A stretch of 64,000 bases of DNA from Sulfopaludibacter sp963815475 (GTDB lineage Bacteria > Acidobacteriota > Terriglobia > Bryobacterales > Bryobacteraceae): positions 2,728,001 to 2,792,000 of the forward strand of contig CAWFHD010000003.1 in the NCBI GenBank assembly GCA_963815475.1, in the 5' to 3' direction. The position numbers and the translations under genes were made by a program. This document shows, one piece after another, positions 18,201 through 25,513 of the stretch (the stretch's first letter is position 1; the number at the start of each line of letters is the position of its first letter). The notes under the pieces were generated by a model. That model ran no database searches. It was not told the DNA's origin and saw only the letters and a program-made list of their open reading frames with translations.

Positions 18201-18690
18201 CGAAGATGTCGGCGTATTGATGCGCCATCCGGCGCGCGTCGTCGTACTTGTCGTTGAGAACGGTCTCCGCGATGTGACCCCGCAGGCAGGCCGACATTCC
18301 GATCAGCCCCTTCGAGTGAGCCGCCAGCATGTCGAGATCGATGCGCGGCTTGTAATAGAAGCCTTCCAGATAGGCGGTGGAAACCAGATCGATGAGGTTG
18401 CGATAGCCGTCCTGGTTTTCGCACAACAGCACCAGGTGGTTATAGCGGTCGGTGTCCGACCTGGTCTTGTGTCCCTGCTGCGATACGTATACCTCGCATC
18501 CGATCACCGGATGCACACCGTGCGCCTTGGCCGCGTTATAGAACTTCACCGCGCCGAACAAGTTGCCGTGATCGGTCATGGCCACAGCGGGCATCTTTTG
18601 CTCGACCGTGATCTTCATCAACTGATCGATATCGCACGCGCCGTCCAACAGCGAATAATCGGTATGACAATGCAGGTGTACAAACGCCAT
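15241..18690 (-). CDS. dnaE: DNA polymerase III subunit alpha
   Basis: Replicative polymerase catalytic subunit, 1149 residues, normal for DnaE. The start MAFVHLHCHTDYSLLDGA opens the PHP domain (HLHCH metal site, MTDHGNLFGAVKF). The palm has the catalytic acidic motif PDIDVDF and GPGRGSAAGSLVGYA; the fingers contain GVIVYQEQVMQI and SAAYAYLAFVTAYLKAHYP. The C-terminal part has the helix-hairpin-helix/tudor region and an OB fold (ITRKRNREGKPWCAMTLED) that binds single-stranded DNA. It is the only polymerase gene in the window and is monocistronic, just downstream of tRNA-Arg. Confidence 0.97.
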   Translation of the reverse strand: MAFVHLHCHTDYSLLDGACDIDQLMKITVEQKMPAVAMTDHGNLFGAVKFYNAAKAHGVHPVIGCEVYVSQQGHKTRSDTDRYNHLVLLCENQDGYRNLIDLVSTAYLEGFYYKPRIDLDMLAAHSKGLIGMSACLRGHIAETVLNDKYDDARRMAHQYADIFGQKNFFLEVQDHHLEQDKRLTPALNRMSQETGLGLVATNDSHYLRRDDARAHEILMCIQTGKNYNDPNRMRWSTPDFYLKTRDEMMELFGELEEAVDRTWEIAQRCHVTLEKVKEPFPKFDVPPEHTTDTYFEYVARMGFEKRRVRLEAMRQRGGLKHDLSEYAERLDREIKMIQNMKFSGYFLIVWDFIRYAKDLGIPVGPGRGSAAGSLVGYAMQITDIDPLQYGLLFERFLNPERVSFPDIDVDFCMNRRGEVIKYVTEKYGREQVAQIITFNTLGARAAIKDVGRVLEIPFADVERLTKMVPNVLNISLEDAFKTEPGFDAARKDPRIDDVLKVALRLEGLSRNCSVHAAGVVISPLPLKLLVPLYKTNRDEIVTQFDMNGLDKLQLLKMDFLGLTTLTLIQDALRLIKKRHGVDIVPEDLPLDDKPTYEVFCKGFTSGVFQFESGGMRDILRRYHPSRLEDLTALNALYRPGPIQGGMVDDFIERKWGRKAVVYDLPELQELLEETYGVIVYQEQVMQISNRIAGYSLGDADILRRAMGKKKLEEMEKQRARFVKGAMDRGFNQKKVEKIFDLMEQFAGYGFNKSHSAAYAYLAFVTAYLKAHYPVDFMAALLTSETGNTSKVVKYINECREMGIKILPPDVNHSEWSFTPDGEAIRFGLGAVKNLGQSAVEALGRAREEGGAFTSLHEMCEKIDTGSVNRRMIESLIKAGAMDSLEGTRSQKFAAVEGAMEAGARAQRDRESGQVGLFGDVMAEEPHNVPLPNVPDWTDKEKLAGEKELLGFWVTGHPLDRYSDRVAELASHDSSNLEGLTKNTEVTLCGVLTGITRKRNREGKPWCAMTLEDRSGAVEALLFATNYERLASQVLEDQAVMVRGLVLPEEGTASKISVQDIVALDNVRVDMPSVISIRVWLGRNGVADKAAALSELFTRKPGDTQVRLRLESPRDFSVLLDVTAKVRPDREFKTKVEEICGPECMERVAG

Positions 18691-18720
18691 TCAGTCGTAT
18701 CCTCAACGGGGGAGGTGAGG

Positions 18721-18797
18721 TGGTAGGCACGGGCAGATTCGAACTGCCGACCTGTCGCTTAGGAGGCGACCGCTCTATCCATCTGAGCTACGTGCCC
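18721..18797 (-). tRNA. tRNA-Arg (anticodon CCU)
   Basis: Read on the minus strand, a complete cloverleaf: acceptor GGGCACG with CGTGCCT (terminal G-T pair), D arm GCTC...GAGC, anticodon stem GTCGC/GCGAC with loop CTCCTAA giving anticodon CCU (reads AGG), and T arm GGCAG-TTCGAAT-CTGCC. The 3' CCA is encoded. Lies 30 bases upstream of dnaE. Confidence 0.95.
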
Positions 18798-18807
18798 ACG
18801 TTTATCT

Positions 18808-19549
18808 CTATTGTACCTGGACTGGGAAACGCATCATGCCCTGTTGCCCGGGCGTGAGCGCGCGCCATGTCGAACTGCTTATACTCGCGACGTCGCGACT
18901 GTCGTCCGCATACCAGCGGCGCACATAGCGGATGGAGGCCAGCGCGCGCGGCGTGTCCGTAGTGTTCGGCGTGCCGCGGTGCAACGCCCACGGATGGCGG
19001 ATCAGGACATCGCCGATCTCGAGCGGCACCGGCTGCATTTCGATTTCCCCCGCCTGCACCGCCCTAACAGCTTCCGCCCTTGGCGTGCGGTGCGTCCCAG
19101 GTGCGATCTCGATGGGGCCGTGTTCGGCTGCGATCCGGTCAAGCCCGAAGCTGGCCACGAGGAAGTACACCGGAAGCGGCTGGTCCGGCGTCTCCTCAAA
19201 TAGCGGGCGCTGATAGTCAACGTGAGCAGCCTGATAGACCGAACCCTGAAGGGGCACATCGCAGCCCCATTGGTCGGCGACGATGCGCTCGCCCATGACG
19301 CCCCGGACAATCGCCAGCACCTCGGGGTCGAAGAAGAACTCGGGAGCGAAGCAGGGGGGGCTTGAAGGGCATCGGCAGGAAATGGCGATGCGGCCCGCGA
19401 TTCGGCTCATCGCGGTGGACTGCAAGGTATTCCCGAAGCACCGGCCAGAATCCCTCCCGGCACGCGTCGATCAGGCGCGCCGGAAAGTACTTGGGTAGCA
19501 CACAATAGCCCTTCTCCTGGATCTCCCGAATGCTGTCTGTGGTGGTCAT
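18808..19549 (-). pseudogene. Phytanoyl-CoA dioxygenase (PhyH)-like oxygenase, one frameshift as written
   Basis: Fe(II)/2-oxoglutarate dioxygenase. The first part (MTTTDSIREIQEKGYCVLPKY...) runs to PMPFKPP at about 19355, then the family continues one frame away (CFAPEFFFDPEVLAIVRGVM to the stop at 18808). The break is in a run of seven C (plus-strand G, 19354-19360); removing one base gives a continuous 246-residue protein. The iron site is visible: HVDYQRPLF (HxD) and the distal His/Arg in LHRGTPNTTDTPRALASIRY. Its start overlaps the stop of the upstream glycosidase-like gene by ATGA, so the two are co-translated. Probably functional if the base is a sequencing error or if the tract is phase-variable. 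Substrate unknown. Confidence 0.8.
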
Positions 19550-21687
19550 TTCCGCAGCCGCACTTCAACCCCCACAGGCTCGGGGGAGTTTCCGAAGCGG
19601 ATGCGCAACACGCCGCCTGAGTAATCATATTGGGACCGATCGAGCGGCTGCCCGCCGACCTTGACCTCGGCCGGAGCGGCGGGGACTGCGATGCGAACAA
19701 CGGCATTCGTGTCGCCGATGCCATCGGCTTCGAAGCGGAGCGTCGTGCCGGAGAATCGTTCGTTGCGCACGCGGCAGGCGGCGGCGATCACTCGCGGAGT
19801 CTTGGAGCCGGCGGCGAGGCCGCGCAGCAGCATGCGGCTTTGCGGCTTCACCGTCACGTTCTCGACGATTGCGAGCTCGGGATCGAAGAGATCGACATAG
19901 CGGCCACGCAGGACGAAGGGCTTGGCACCCGGCGTCGATTCGTCCATGCCGGAGGCAATCATGTAGGGGCCGCGGCGGAGGACGATGGAATCGGTTTCGG
20001 TCCACGTCAGCTTGACGGCGGATGCAGCCTGGCGCGCTGCTCTGCGCAGCGTTTCGGCGCCATCGGGCCGATAGGTGAGGGCCGCGGGAGAAACGGCTTC
20101 GCGCAGGACGACGCCGCGGCCCACCCTGTTCAGCCCGGTGGCGTCCTTGGCGATGCCGAGCGCCTCGAACAGGTGCTGCCGCGGCGCCTTGTACAAGTTG
20201 GGTGCAGTGTTCCACCACTCGCGGGCGGCGTTGTATGGATCGGAATCGTCGTCAACCACGATTAGCGCGCCACCGTTGCGGACCCATTTCGCCAGCGCCG
20301 TGTGGAACTCGGGCTTGGGTGGCTTCTGGCCCTCGTAGGTTAGAAAAAGCAGCTTGTAGCGATCGAGGAAGCCAGGGACGGTGGCGCTCTCAATCTGCAC
20401 CGGTTCGACAGGAATACCGCGTTTGACCAGCGGCATGGCGAGACCATAGAAAGATCCCAGGTTCGTGTCCGACGGATTCGGGTCGGCGCGCTGGAACATC
20501 ATGGTGTCGGAGATCAGGACGCCGGTGTTGCGCGTTCCCGCGTTCTCCCACTGGACCGCCGACTGCTTCATATCGCCGAGGGCCGTGATGACCGACTGCA
20601 ACTCCGTCTCATAAGGTTTGGGAATCGGCACCCGCTCGGCGGAACCGCCGCGCGCCGTGTGACGGCCGTTAAAGATGCGGTCGGGCCACGGCATGATTTC
20701 GTAGCGCCACACTTCGGGCTGCAGGAGCGAAGCGGTGAGGGTGCTCTCCCAGTTACCGCGGTAGTCTTGCCAATCGTGATTCGGGTTGTCCTCGATGGGG
20801 TCGTTCAGATACCAGACGCGGCGGCCGGACGCCCGCACCAGGTTTTGCATGGCGCTGTATTCCAGGAAGGCCGTTTCGAAGGTGCGCTCCTTGCGGCGGC
20901 CTTCGTATACATTCTCAGTTCGGGCGGTGCCAGTCCAAACCTGCGCGATGTAACCGTCCGCGCCCACCTCGATCAGTGAAGATTCGGGGCTGACGATCCG
21001 CCAGTGCGCGTAGTTGATCAGCGAGTGGGTCGGCACGTAGCACCGGATGGTGCGGTGGTTGGTCTTGCCGTATTCCTTCGCAAAGTCGAAGATCTGCGAG
21101 AGTGCCCGGCGGTAGAGAAAGTACTTGAGCTTGGAGGCGCGGTATTGCGCGTCGGGCGAGGAGTTCGGCGCCTGCCACTCTTCGTTATAGAATGCGCGCC
21201 ATTCGCGCTTGAAGTTCTCTTCCCACCCGCCGCGCGCCCAGAATTCGGGCTCTTCCAGGTGGATGGCCTCGGCGCCGGCGTCCAGCGCACGCGTGACCCC
21301 AAGTGCCAGGTATTTGCCATAGTTCTCACCAGGTGAGATATAGGGAACGTCGCGGCCGTGCAGGATTTGTTTGCCGTCGGCCTGCATCTGCGCCTGGTCC
21401 CAGTGGTTCTGGCCGTCGAACCGGCCGTAGAGGTAGTCCTGATACTCGCCCCAGGCGACCCCTGTCATGACGTGAATAGTGTAGCCGCGCTGGCGCCAGG
21501 TTTCGATGTTGCCGGGCATGCGTGGTCCGATGCCGTAGACCATCGCCACGTCGGCGTTGAGGTTGGTGCGCGGCGACCAAGGGCCGCTGGTCTGAAAGCT
21601 GAGGCGCTCTTCTGTACCACGCTCATCGCCGCAGAGTAGCAATCCAGCAGCCGCAGCCAGGAGGACAACAAAGAGTTTCGGAGCCAT
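19546..21687 (-). CDS. Secreted glycoside-hydrolase-like protein, family not identified
   Basis: 713 residues from ATG 21687, which opens a signal peptide (MAPKLFVVLLAAAAGLLLCG); the longer frame to 21726 lacks one. The first half looks like a TIM-barrel glycosidase: VTRALDAGAEAIHLEEPEFW has acidic residues at a strand end, and YNEEWQAPNSS and WYLNDPIED follow. The second half contains a possible glutamine-amidotransferase-like domain (YKLLFLTYEGQKPPKPEFH, GGALIVVDDDSD), as in GH42-type enzymes, and a C-terminal beta domain. No family is assigned with certainty. Coupled by ATGA to a PhyH-type oxygenase, suggesting a joint pathway on an exotic glycan or lipid-sugar. Confidence 0.6.
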   Translation of the reverse strand: MAPKLFVVLLAAAAGLLLCGDERGTEERLSFQTSGPWSPRTNLNADVAMVYGIGPRMPGNIETWRQRGYTIHVMTGVAWGEYQDYLYGRFDGQNHWDQAQMQADGKQILHGRDVPYISPGENYGKYLALGVTRALDAGAEAIHLEEPEFWARGGWEENFKREWRAFYNEEWQAPNSSPDAQYRASKLKYFLYRRALSQIFDFAKEYGKTNHRTIRCYVPTHSLINYAHWRIVSPESSLIEVGADGYIAQVWTGTARTENVYEGRRKERTFETAFLEYSAMQNLVRASGRRVWYLNDPIEDNPNHDWQDYRGNWESTLTASLLQPEVWRYEIMPWPDRIFNGRHTARGGSAERVPIPKPYETELQSVITALGDMKQSAVQWENAGTRNTGVLISDTMMFQRADPNPSDTNLGSFYGLAMPLVKRGIPVEPVQIESATVPGFLDRYKLLFLTYEGQKPPKPEFHTALAKWVRNGGALIVVDDDSDPYNAAREWWNTAPNLYKAPRQHLFEALGIAKDATGLNRVGRGVVLREAVSPAALTYRPDGAETLRRAARQAASAVKLTWTETDSIVLRRGPYMIASGMDESTPGAKPFVLRGRYVDLFDPELAIVENVTVKPQSRMLLRGLAAGSKTPRVIAAACRVRNERFSGTTLRFEADGIGDTNAVVRIAVPAAPAEVKVGGQPLDRSQYDYSGGVLRIRFGNSPEPVGVEVRLRK

Positions 21688-21751
21688 GCACGGGTTGAAG
21701 ATAGCATAGTGCACAAGTCCTTCCACCCGAGCGGGCGCTAAGCCTTGTGGG

Positions 21752-21785
21752 GCCGGCTTCAGCCGGCGCCGGACTTCAGTCCGGC
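21752..21785. repeat. Two adjacent small hairpins in the gap 21688-22038
   Basis: GCCGGC-TTCA-GCCGGC (21752-21767) is followed immediately by GCCGGAC-TTCA-GTCCGGC (21768-21785). The preceding TGTGGGGC and the TTCAGCC core match the repeat near 4174-4210. The rest of the 350-base gap shows no convincing gene; it must contain the divergent promoters of the glycosidase-like gene and the antitoxin. Confidence 0.6.
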
Positions 21786-22038
21786 AAGAGTTCGACGGTC
21801 AAAACGGCCGCGAAGTATGACCGCCGCCGGGCAAAATGCAGAAGCACCGCGGCTCTTGAGGCGTACCCAAAGTAGATACTCCCTTGCGAAACGATTCCTG
21901 GATTGCAAAGTGGGGGAACAGCTTGGCTGTCCGTATTTCCTTGCGATAGCGAAGGAGGTGTGGGGAGAACGGCCTCCGAACGGTTGACTGGCGCGGCGAG
22001 CATGACCGTGCCCTCCGTTGCGCTGCTAGAATTGGGGC

Positions 22039-22254
22039 ATGTCCACCTTGTTGGAAAAGGCGCTGGAAAAGGTCGTCGCGTTGCCGCAGGACGAGCAGGA
22101 TGCTATAGCTTCTCAGATTTTAGACACCATAGCCGATGAAAGCGCTTGGAAAGCACGTTTTGCCGAAAAACGCAATGTGATCCGTCGGATGGCACGCGAG
22201 GCAATTGAGGAAGACGACCGGGGTGAAACGCTACCGATGGACGATTTGCTCTAA
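22039..22254 (+). CDS. Antitoxin-like small protein, apparently orphaned
   Basis: 71 residues, acidic and helical: MSTLLEKALEKVVALPQDEQ, then AIASQILDTIADESAWKARF and a C-terminal ...REAIEEDDRGETLPMDDLL. This layout (N-terminal LPxxEQDAIA, DExxW in the middle, acidic C-tail) is typical of antitoxins paired with RelE/ParE-like toxins that begin MESRTT. An ATG overlapping its stop opens exactly such a toxin start, but the toxin is cut short. It probably no longer has an active partner here. Confidence 0.65.
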   Translation: MSTLLEKALEKVVALPQDEQDAIASQILDTIADESAWKARFAEKRNVIRRMAREAIEEDDRGETLPMDDLL

Positions 22255-22400
22255 TGGAGTCGCGGACCACGCGCCAGTTCTGGCGCCTGTTTTCCCATCT
22301 TCCGGCTGGCGCTCAACGTGATGCCAAGCGCTCCTGTCAGCGAAGGTTCCAGGTCCATCGGCGAGGCGCGGGCAGATGCCACATTGCGGATCGAACGTGA
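22254..22400 (+). pseudogene. Remnant of a RelE/ParE-like toxin
   Basis: The ATG at 22254 overlaps the antitoxin stop. It reads MESRTTRQFWRLFSHLPAGA then QRDAKRSCQRRFQVHRRG, and stops after 48 residues. The first 30 residues match the N-terminus of toxins found beside this antitoxin type (MESRTT-x-FW-x-L, LPAxxQRxAxRxY). Full toxins are about 90-110 residues and end in a WFWIGSH-like strand, which is not recognisable here in any frame. The locus appears to have lost the middle and end of the toxin by deletion or frameshift. Confidence 0.5.
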
Positions 22401-22886
22401 ACTCCGCGCGTACAACGAAATGCAGCACAGAGTGGCAGCGTGTCTCTGGGAGTTGCTAGAAGCAGAAACAACCGAGGTCTGGCTTTGGCCATTTCTCTCT
22501 GAGTCGTTCCCGAACTTGTGGCTGTGAAGCGGCAGTGACCGCCGCCTGCGAGCAAGCTTTTCGATTCATTGTCAAGGCCTGATGCGACCAAGCTGTTTGC
22601 CAGCGACCCTAAACGCCTTTTCTCGGCGGTTGGGAGTCTACCTAGCGGATGGCCTGCCTTGACCGGACGTCTGTTCCGCCAGGTACCAAACTTTGGTGGA
22701 GCACGCTCGACCTGGTTATCCCGAGCGGAACCTGCGCAGATTCCCGCAAAAAGTGCGACATTCTACCTTCACCGCGAGCCAACGCCTTTCGATCCAGGCA
22801 AACACGAGCCAAACGCACAACCAACAGGCAGCATCCTCCAACATTTCTGCCTCACCAACCGCCCCTTCCAGCGTATTCTCTACCAA
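22401..22886. other. 486 bases without a supported gene
   Basis: An open frame joins onto the following permease from 22569 but has no family-like sequence, no ribosome-binding site before its start, and the permease has a clear standard start at 22887. The stretch presumably holds decayed toxin sequence in its first 130 bases and the permease promoter near the end. No hairpin or repeat stood out. Confidence 0.5.
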
Positions 22887-25382
22887 ATGCTTACCCGCAT
22901 CCGCTACGCTGTCCGGAGTCTTTCGCACGCCCCCCTTCTGAGCCTCGTGGTGGTGCTCTCTTTGGGACTCGGCGTAGGAGCCAATACCGCCGTCTTTTCC
23001 CTGCTACACCAGATCATCCTCAGTTCGCTGCCCGTGGCACGCCCAGGCGAGTTGGTGCTGCTCACCGCTCCCTCCGATACGAAGGGCGGCCGCAACTCCA
23101 CGAGTTCTGCCGGCGACATGGAGTATATCTTCAGCTATCCCCTCTTCCGCGAGCTGGAGAAACGCCCCGAGGGCCTGACCGGGCTCGCCGCTTTTCGCGA
23201 CATCGGCGCGAATCTGGCCTATGTGGCGCAAACCGTATCCGGCAATGTTCTGGTGGTTTCCGGCGGTTACTTCCCCACGCTCGGCGTCCGGCCGCTGCTT
23301 GGCCGCAACATCGATATCGCTGACGACCGCAACGGCGGCAACCCGGTCGCGGTGCTGGGCTACGGCTACTGGCACGATCGCTTGGGCGACGCCACGGACG
23401 CCCTCAACCGCACCATCCGGATTAACGGGCAGCCCTTCACCGTCGTGGGCGTTGCGCCGAAGGCGTTCACCAGCACGACTTTGGGTGAAGAGCCCGACGC
23501 CTACGTGCCGCTGGCGCTCAAGCCCAAACTGACGCCGGACTGGAACGGCACCGACCGTTGGGATGACTTCTGGCTCTACATGTTCGGCCGCCTGCAGCCG
23601 GGCGTTTCAGTGGCGAAGGCTCAAGCCGGTCTCAACAGCGTCTTTTCCGGGCTGGCGGAATTGCAAGTGAAGACGGTCGGCCGGTATAGCGCCAAATCGG
23701 CAGACCGCATCCGCCGCGCTCGCCTCACATTGCGCGAAGGCAGCCACGGCAGCAGCGCCGTCCGCGATCAGGCGCGCGCGCCTGTGATGATCCTGATGGC
23801 CGCGACGGTGCTGGTGCTGCTAATCGCGATCGCCAACGCCGCCAATCTCCTGCTGGCCCGCTCCGCGCAGCGCCGCCGCGAACTCGCCATCCGGGCCGCG
23901 ATGGGCGCGGGCCGCGGTGAAATCATGAGCCAGTTGTTCACAGAGGCGCTGATTCTCGCTGCGGCCGGTGGCGCTGCCGCGCTCGGCCTGGCTTTCCTGA
24001 CCCTGCGCCTCCTGGTCCACCAGATTACGGAAGCCTCCGAAACGCCACAATACTTCATCACCTCGGGCCTGGAGTTGCCCGTGCTGCTGTTCAGCCTCGG
24101 AGTCTCGCTGTTGACTGGTCTCCTTTTCGGCTTCTACCCGGCTTGGGAGGCCGCGCGCGTGTCGGTGGCTTCTACTCTAAAGGACGAGTCCGGTCAGTCA
24201 TCCGGCACTCGCGGAGTGGCCCGTGTCCGCAAGATTCTGGTGTGCACGCAGATTGTGGTCGCCACCATTCTCCTGATTCCCACCGGTCTGTTCCTCAAGA
24301 GCATGGTCAACCTGTTCCACGTCGATCTCGGGATTCGCACCGACAACGTCATCGAGTTCGCTCTCTCACCCGACCTCAACGGTTATAAACCGGAGCAGAG
24401 CCGCGCCCTGTTCGAGCGCGTGGAAGCCGAGGTCGCGGCCATTCCCGGCGTGCGCAGCGTGACCGCCGCTACGGTTGCCGTGATTGGCGACAGCCGCTGG
24501 GGCAGTGACGTGGTAGCGGAAGGCTACACTCCGCCCCCCGGCGGCGGCGGACATTCCTGGTTGAACGCAATCAGCCCCGGCTACTTCGGCAAAATGGGAA
24601 TTCCGCTGATCTCCGGCCGCGAGTTCTCCGAGTCCGACAATCTCGGCGGGCCCAAAGTCGCGATCGTGAATGAGGAGTTTGTGCGCCGGTTTTTCCAGGG
24701 GCGCAACGCTATTGGCCTCCACTTCGGGAACAGTAAGCCCGACACCGAAATCGTGGGCATGGTGAAGGACAGCCACTACGCCTCGGTAAAGGAAAAGCCG
24801 TATCCGGTCTACTACACGCCATGGCGGCAGGACAAAGTGGTCGGCGAGTTGGGCTTTTACGTCCGCAGCGCCCTGCCCGCCGAGCAGACGATTCCCCAGA
24901 TCCGCAGGCTTCTCGCCAGCTTCGATCGCAATCTCCCCGCCGAGCACCTGCGCACGCTCAAAGAGCAAATTGCGCTCAGCATTTCCGACGACCGCATTGT
25001 GCTGCAGCTCTCCGCCGCGTTCGCTATTCTCGCGACCATGTTGGCGACCCTCGGGCTCTATGGAGTGATGGCGCACAACGTCACGCGGCGAACCCAGGAG
25101 ATCGGCATCCGCATGGCGCTCGGCGCTTCCCCCATGCAGATACGAGGCATGGTGATGCGGGAGATGACCTGGATCGTGGGGATTGGCCTGACGCTAGGAA
25201 TTCCCGCCGCACTGGCATTGGCCCGCTACGTAGAGTCACAACTCTACGGAGTGAAGCCGTGGGATGCCGTTGTGGTAGCGTGCGCCGCGCTGGCGATGGC
25301 CGTCACCGCGGCAGCGGCCGCCTACGTCCCGGCCCGTCGAGCCGCAAAGATTACGCCGATGCGGGCGTTGCGGTACGAGTAG
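22887..25382 (+). CDS. ADOP-type ABC transporter permease (MacB/FtsX-like), copy 1
   Basis: 831 residues. ATG 22887 gives the family start MLTRIRYAVRSLSHAPLLSL followed by TM1 (VVVLSLGLGVGANTAVFSLL). Two MacB_PCD/FtsX halves: periplasmic domain 1, TM block around 290-420 (VLVLLIAIANAANLLLARSA, RRRELAIRAAMGAGRGEI), periplasmic domain 2, and a last TM block with RRTQEIGIRMALGASPMQI. This duplicated, ATPase-less permease type is widespread in Acidobacteria (acidobacterial duplicated orphan permease). No ATPase gene is adjacent. Likely exports peptides or lipids or drives envelope work with an unlinked ATPase. A second copy lies at 27216-29693. Confidence 0.88.
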   Translation: MLTRIRYAVRSLSHAPLLSLVVVLSLGLGVGANTAVFSLLHQIILSSLPVARPGELVLLTAPSDTKGGRNSTSSAGDMEYIFSYPLFRELEKRPEGLTGLAAFRDIGANLAYVAQTVSGNVLVVSGGYFPTLGVRPLLGRNIDIADDRNGGNPVAVLGYGYWHDRLGDATDALNRTIRINGQPFTVVGVAPKAFTSTTLGEEPDAYVPLALKPKLTPDWNGTDRWDDFWLYMFGRLQPGVSVAKAQAGLNSVFSGLAELQVKTVGRYSAKSADRIRRARLTLREGSHGSSAVRDQARAPVMILMAATVLVLLIAIANAANLLLARSAQRRRELAIRAAMGAGRGEIMSQLFTEALILAAAGGAAALGLAFLTLRLLVHQITEASETPQYFITSGLELPVLLFSLGVSLLTGLLFGFYPAWEAARVSVASTLKDESGQSSGTRGVARVRKILVCTQIVVATILLIPTGLFLKSMVNLFHVDLGIRTDNVIEFALSPDLNGYKPEQSRALFERVEAEVAAIPGVRSVTAATVAVIGDSRWGSDVVAEGYTPPPGGGGHSWLNAISPGYFGKMGIPLISGREFSESDNLGGPKVAIVNEEFVRRFFQGRNAIGLHFGNSKPDTEIVGMVKDSHYASVKEKPYPVYYTPWRQDKVVGELGFYVRSALPAEQTIPQIRRLLASFDRNLPAEHLRTLKEQIALSISDDRIVLQLSAAFAILATMLATLGLYGVMAHNVTRRTQEIGIRMALGASPMQIRGMVMREMTWIVGIGLTLGIPAALALARYVESQLYGVKPWDAVVVACAALAMAVTAAAAAYVPARRAAKITPMRALRYE

Positions 25383-25424
25383 CGCGCGCTAGTGTGGTGC
25401 GATCATACAGAATTCCACTATCCT

Positions 25425-25450
25425 GGCGGACTGGAATCTCATCGTGGGGC
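25425..25450. repeat. 26-bp dispersed repeat, copy 2
   Basis: GGCGGACTGGAATCTCATC plus GTGGGGC; differs from the 4155-4180 copy at three positions. Lies in the 131-base gap between the convergent ADOP permease and alpha-galactosidase genes. Confidence 0.6.
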
Positions 25451-25513
25451 AGGCCTTGAAGCAGAATGAAGCGTGCCGCATAAATAATCATCGAGATTTC
25501 TAACGCACTACCA

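Noticed and set aside
22569..22886. 106-residue N-terminal extension of the first ADOP permease
   Set aside because: No similarity to the family, no ribosome-binding site, and the second copy begins exactly at the position equivalent to 22887.
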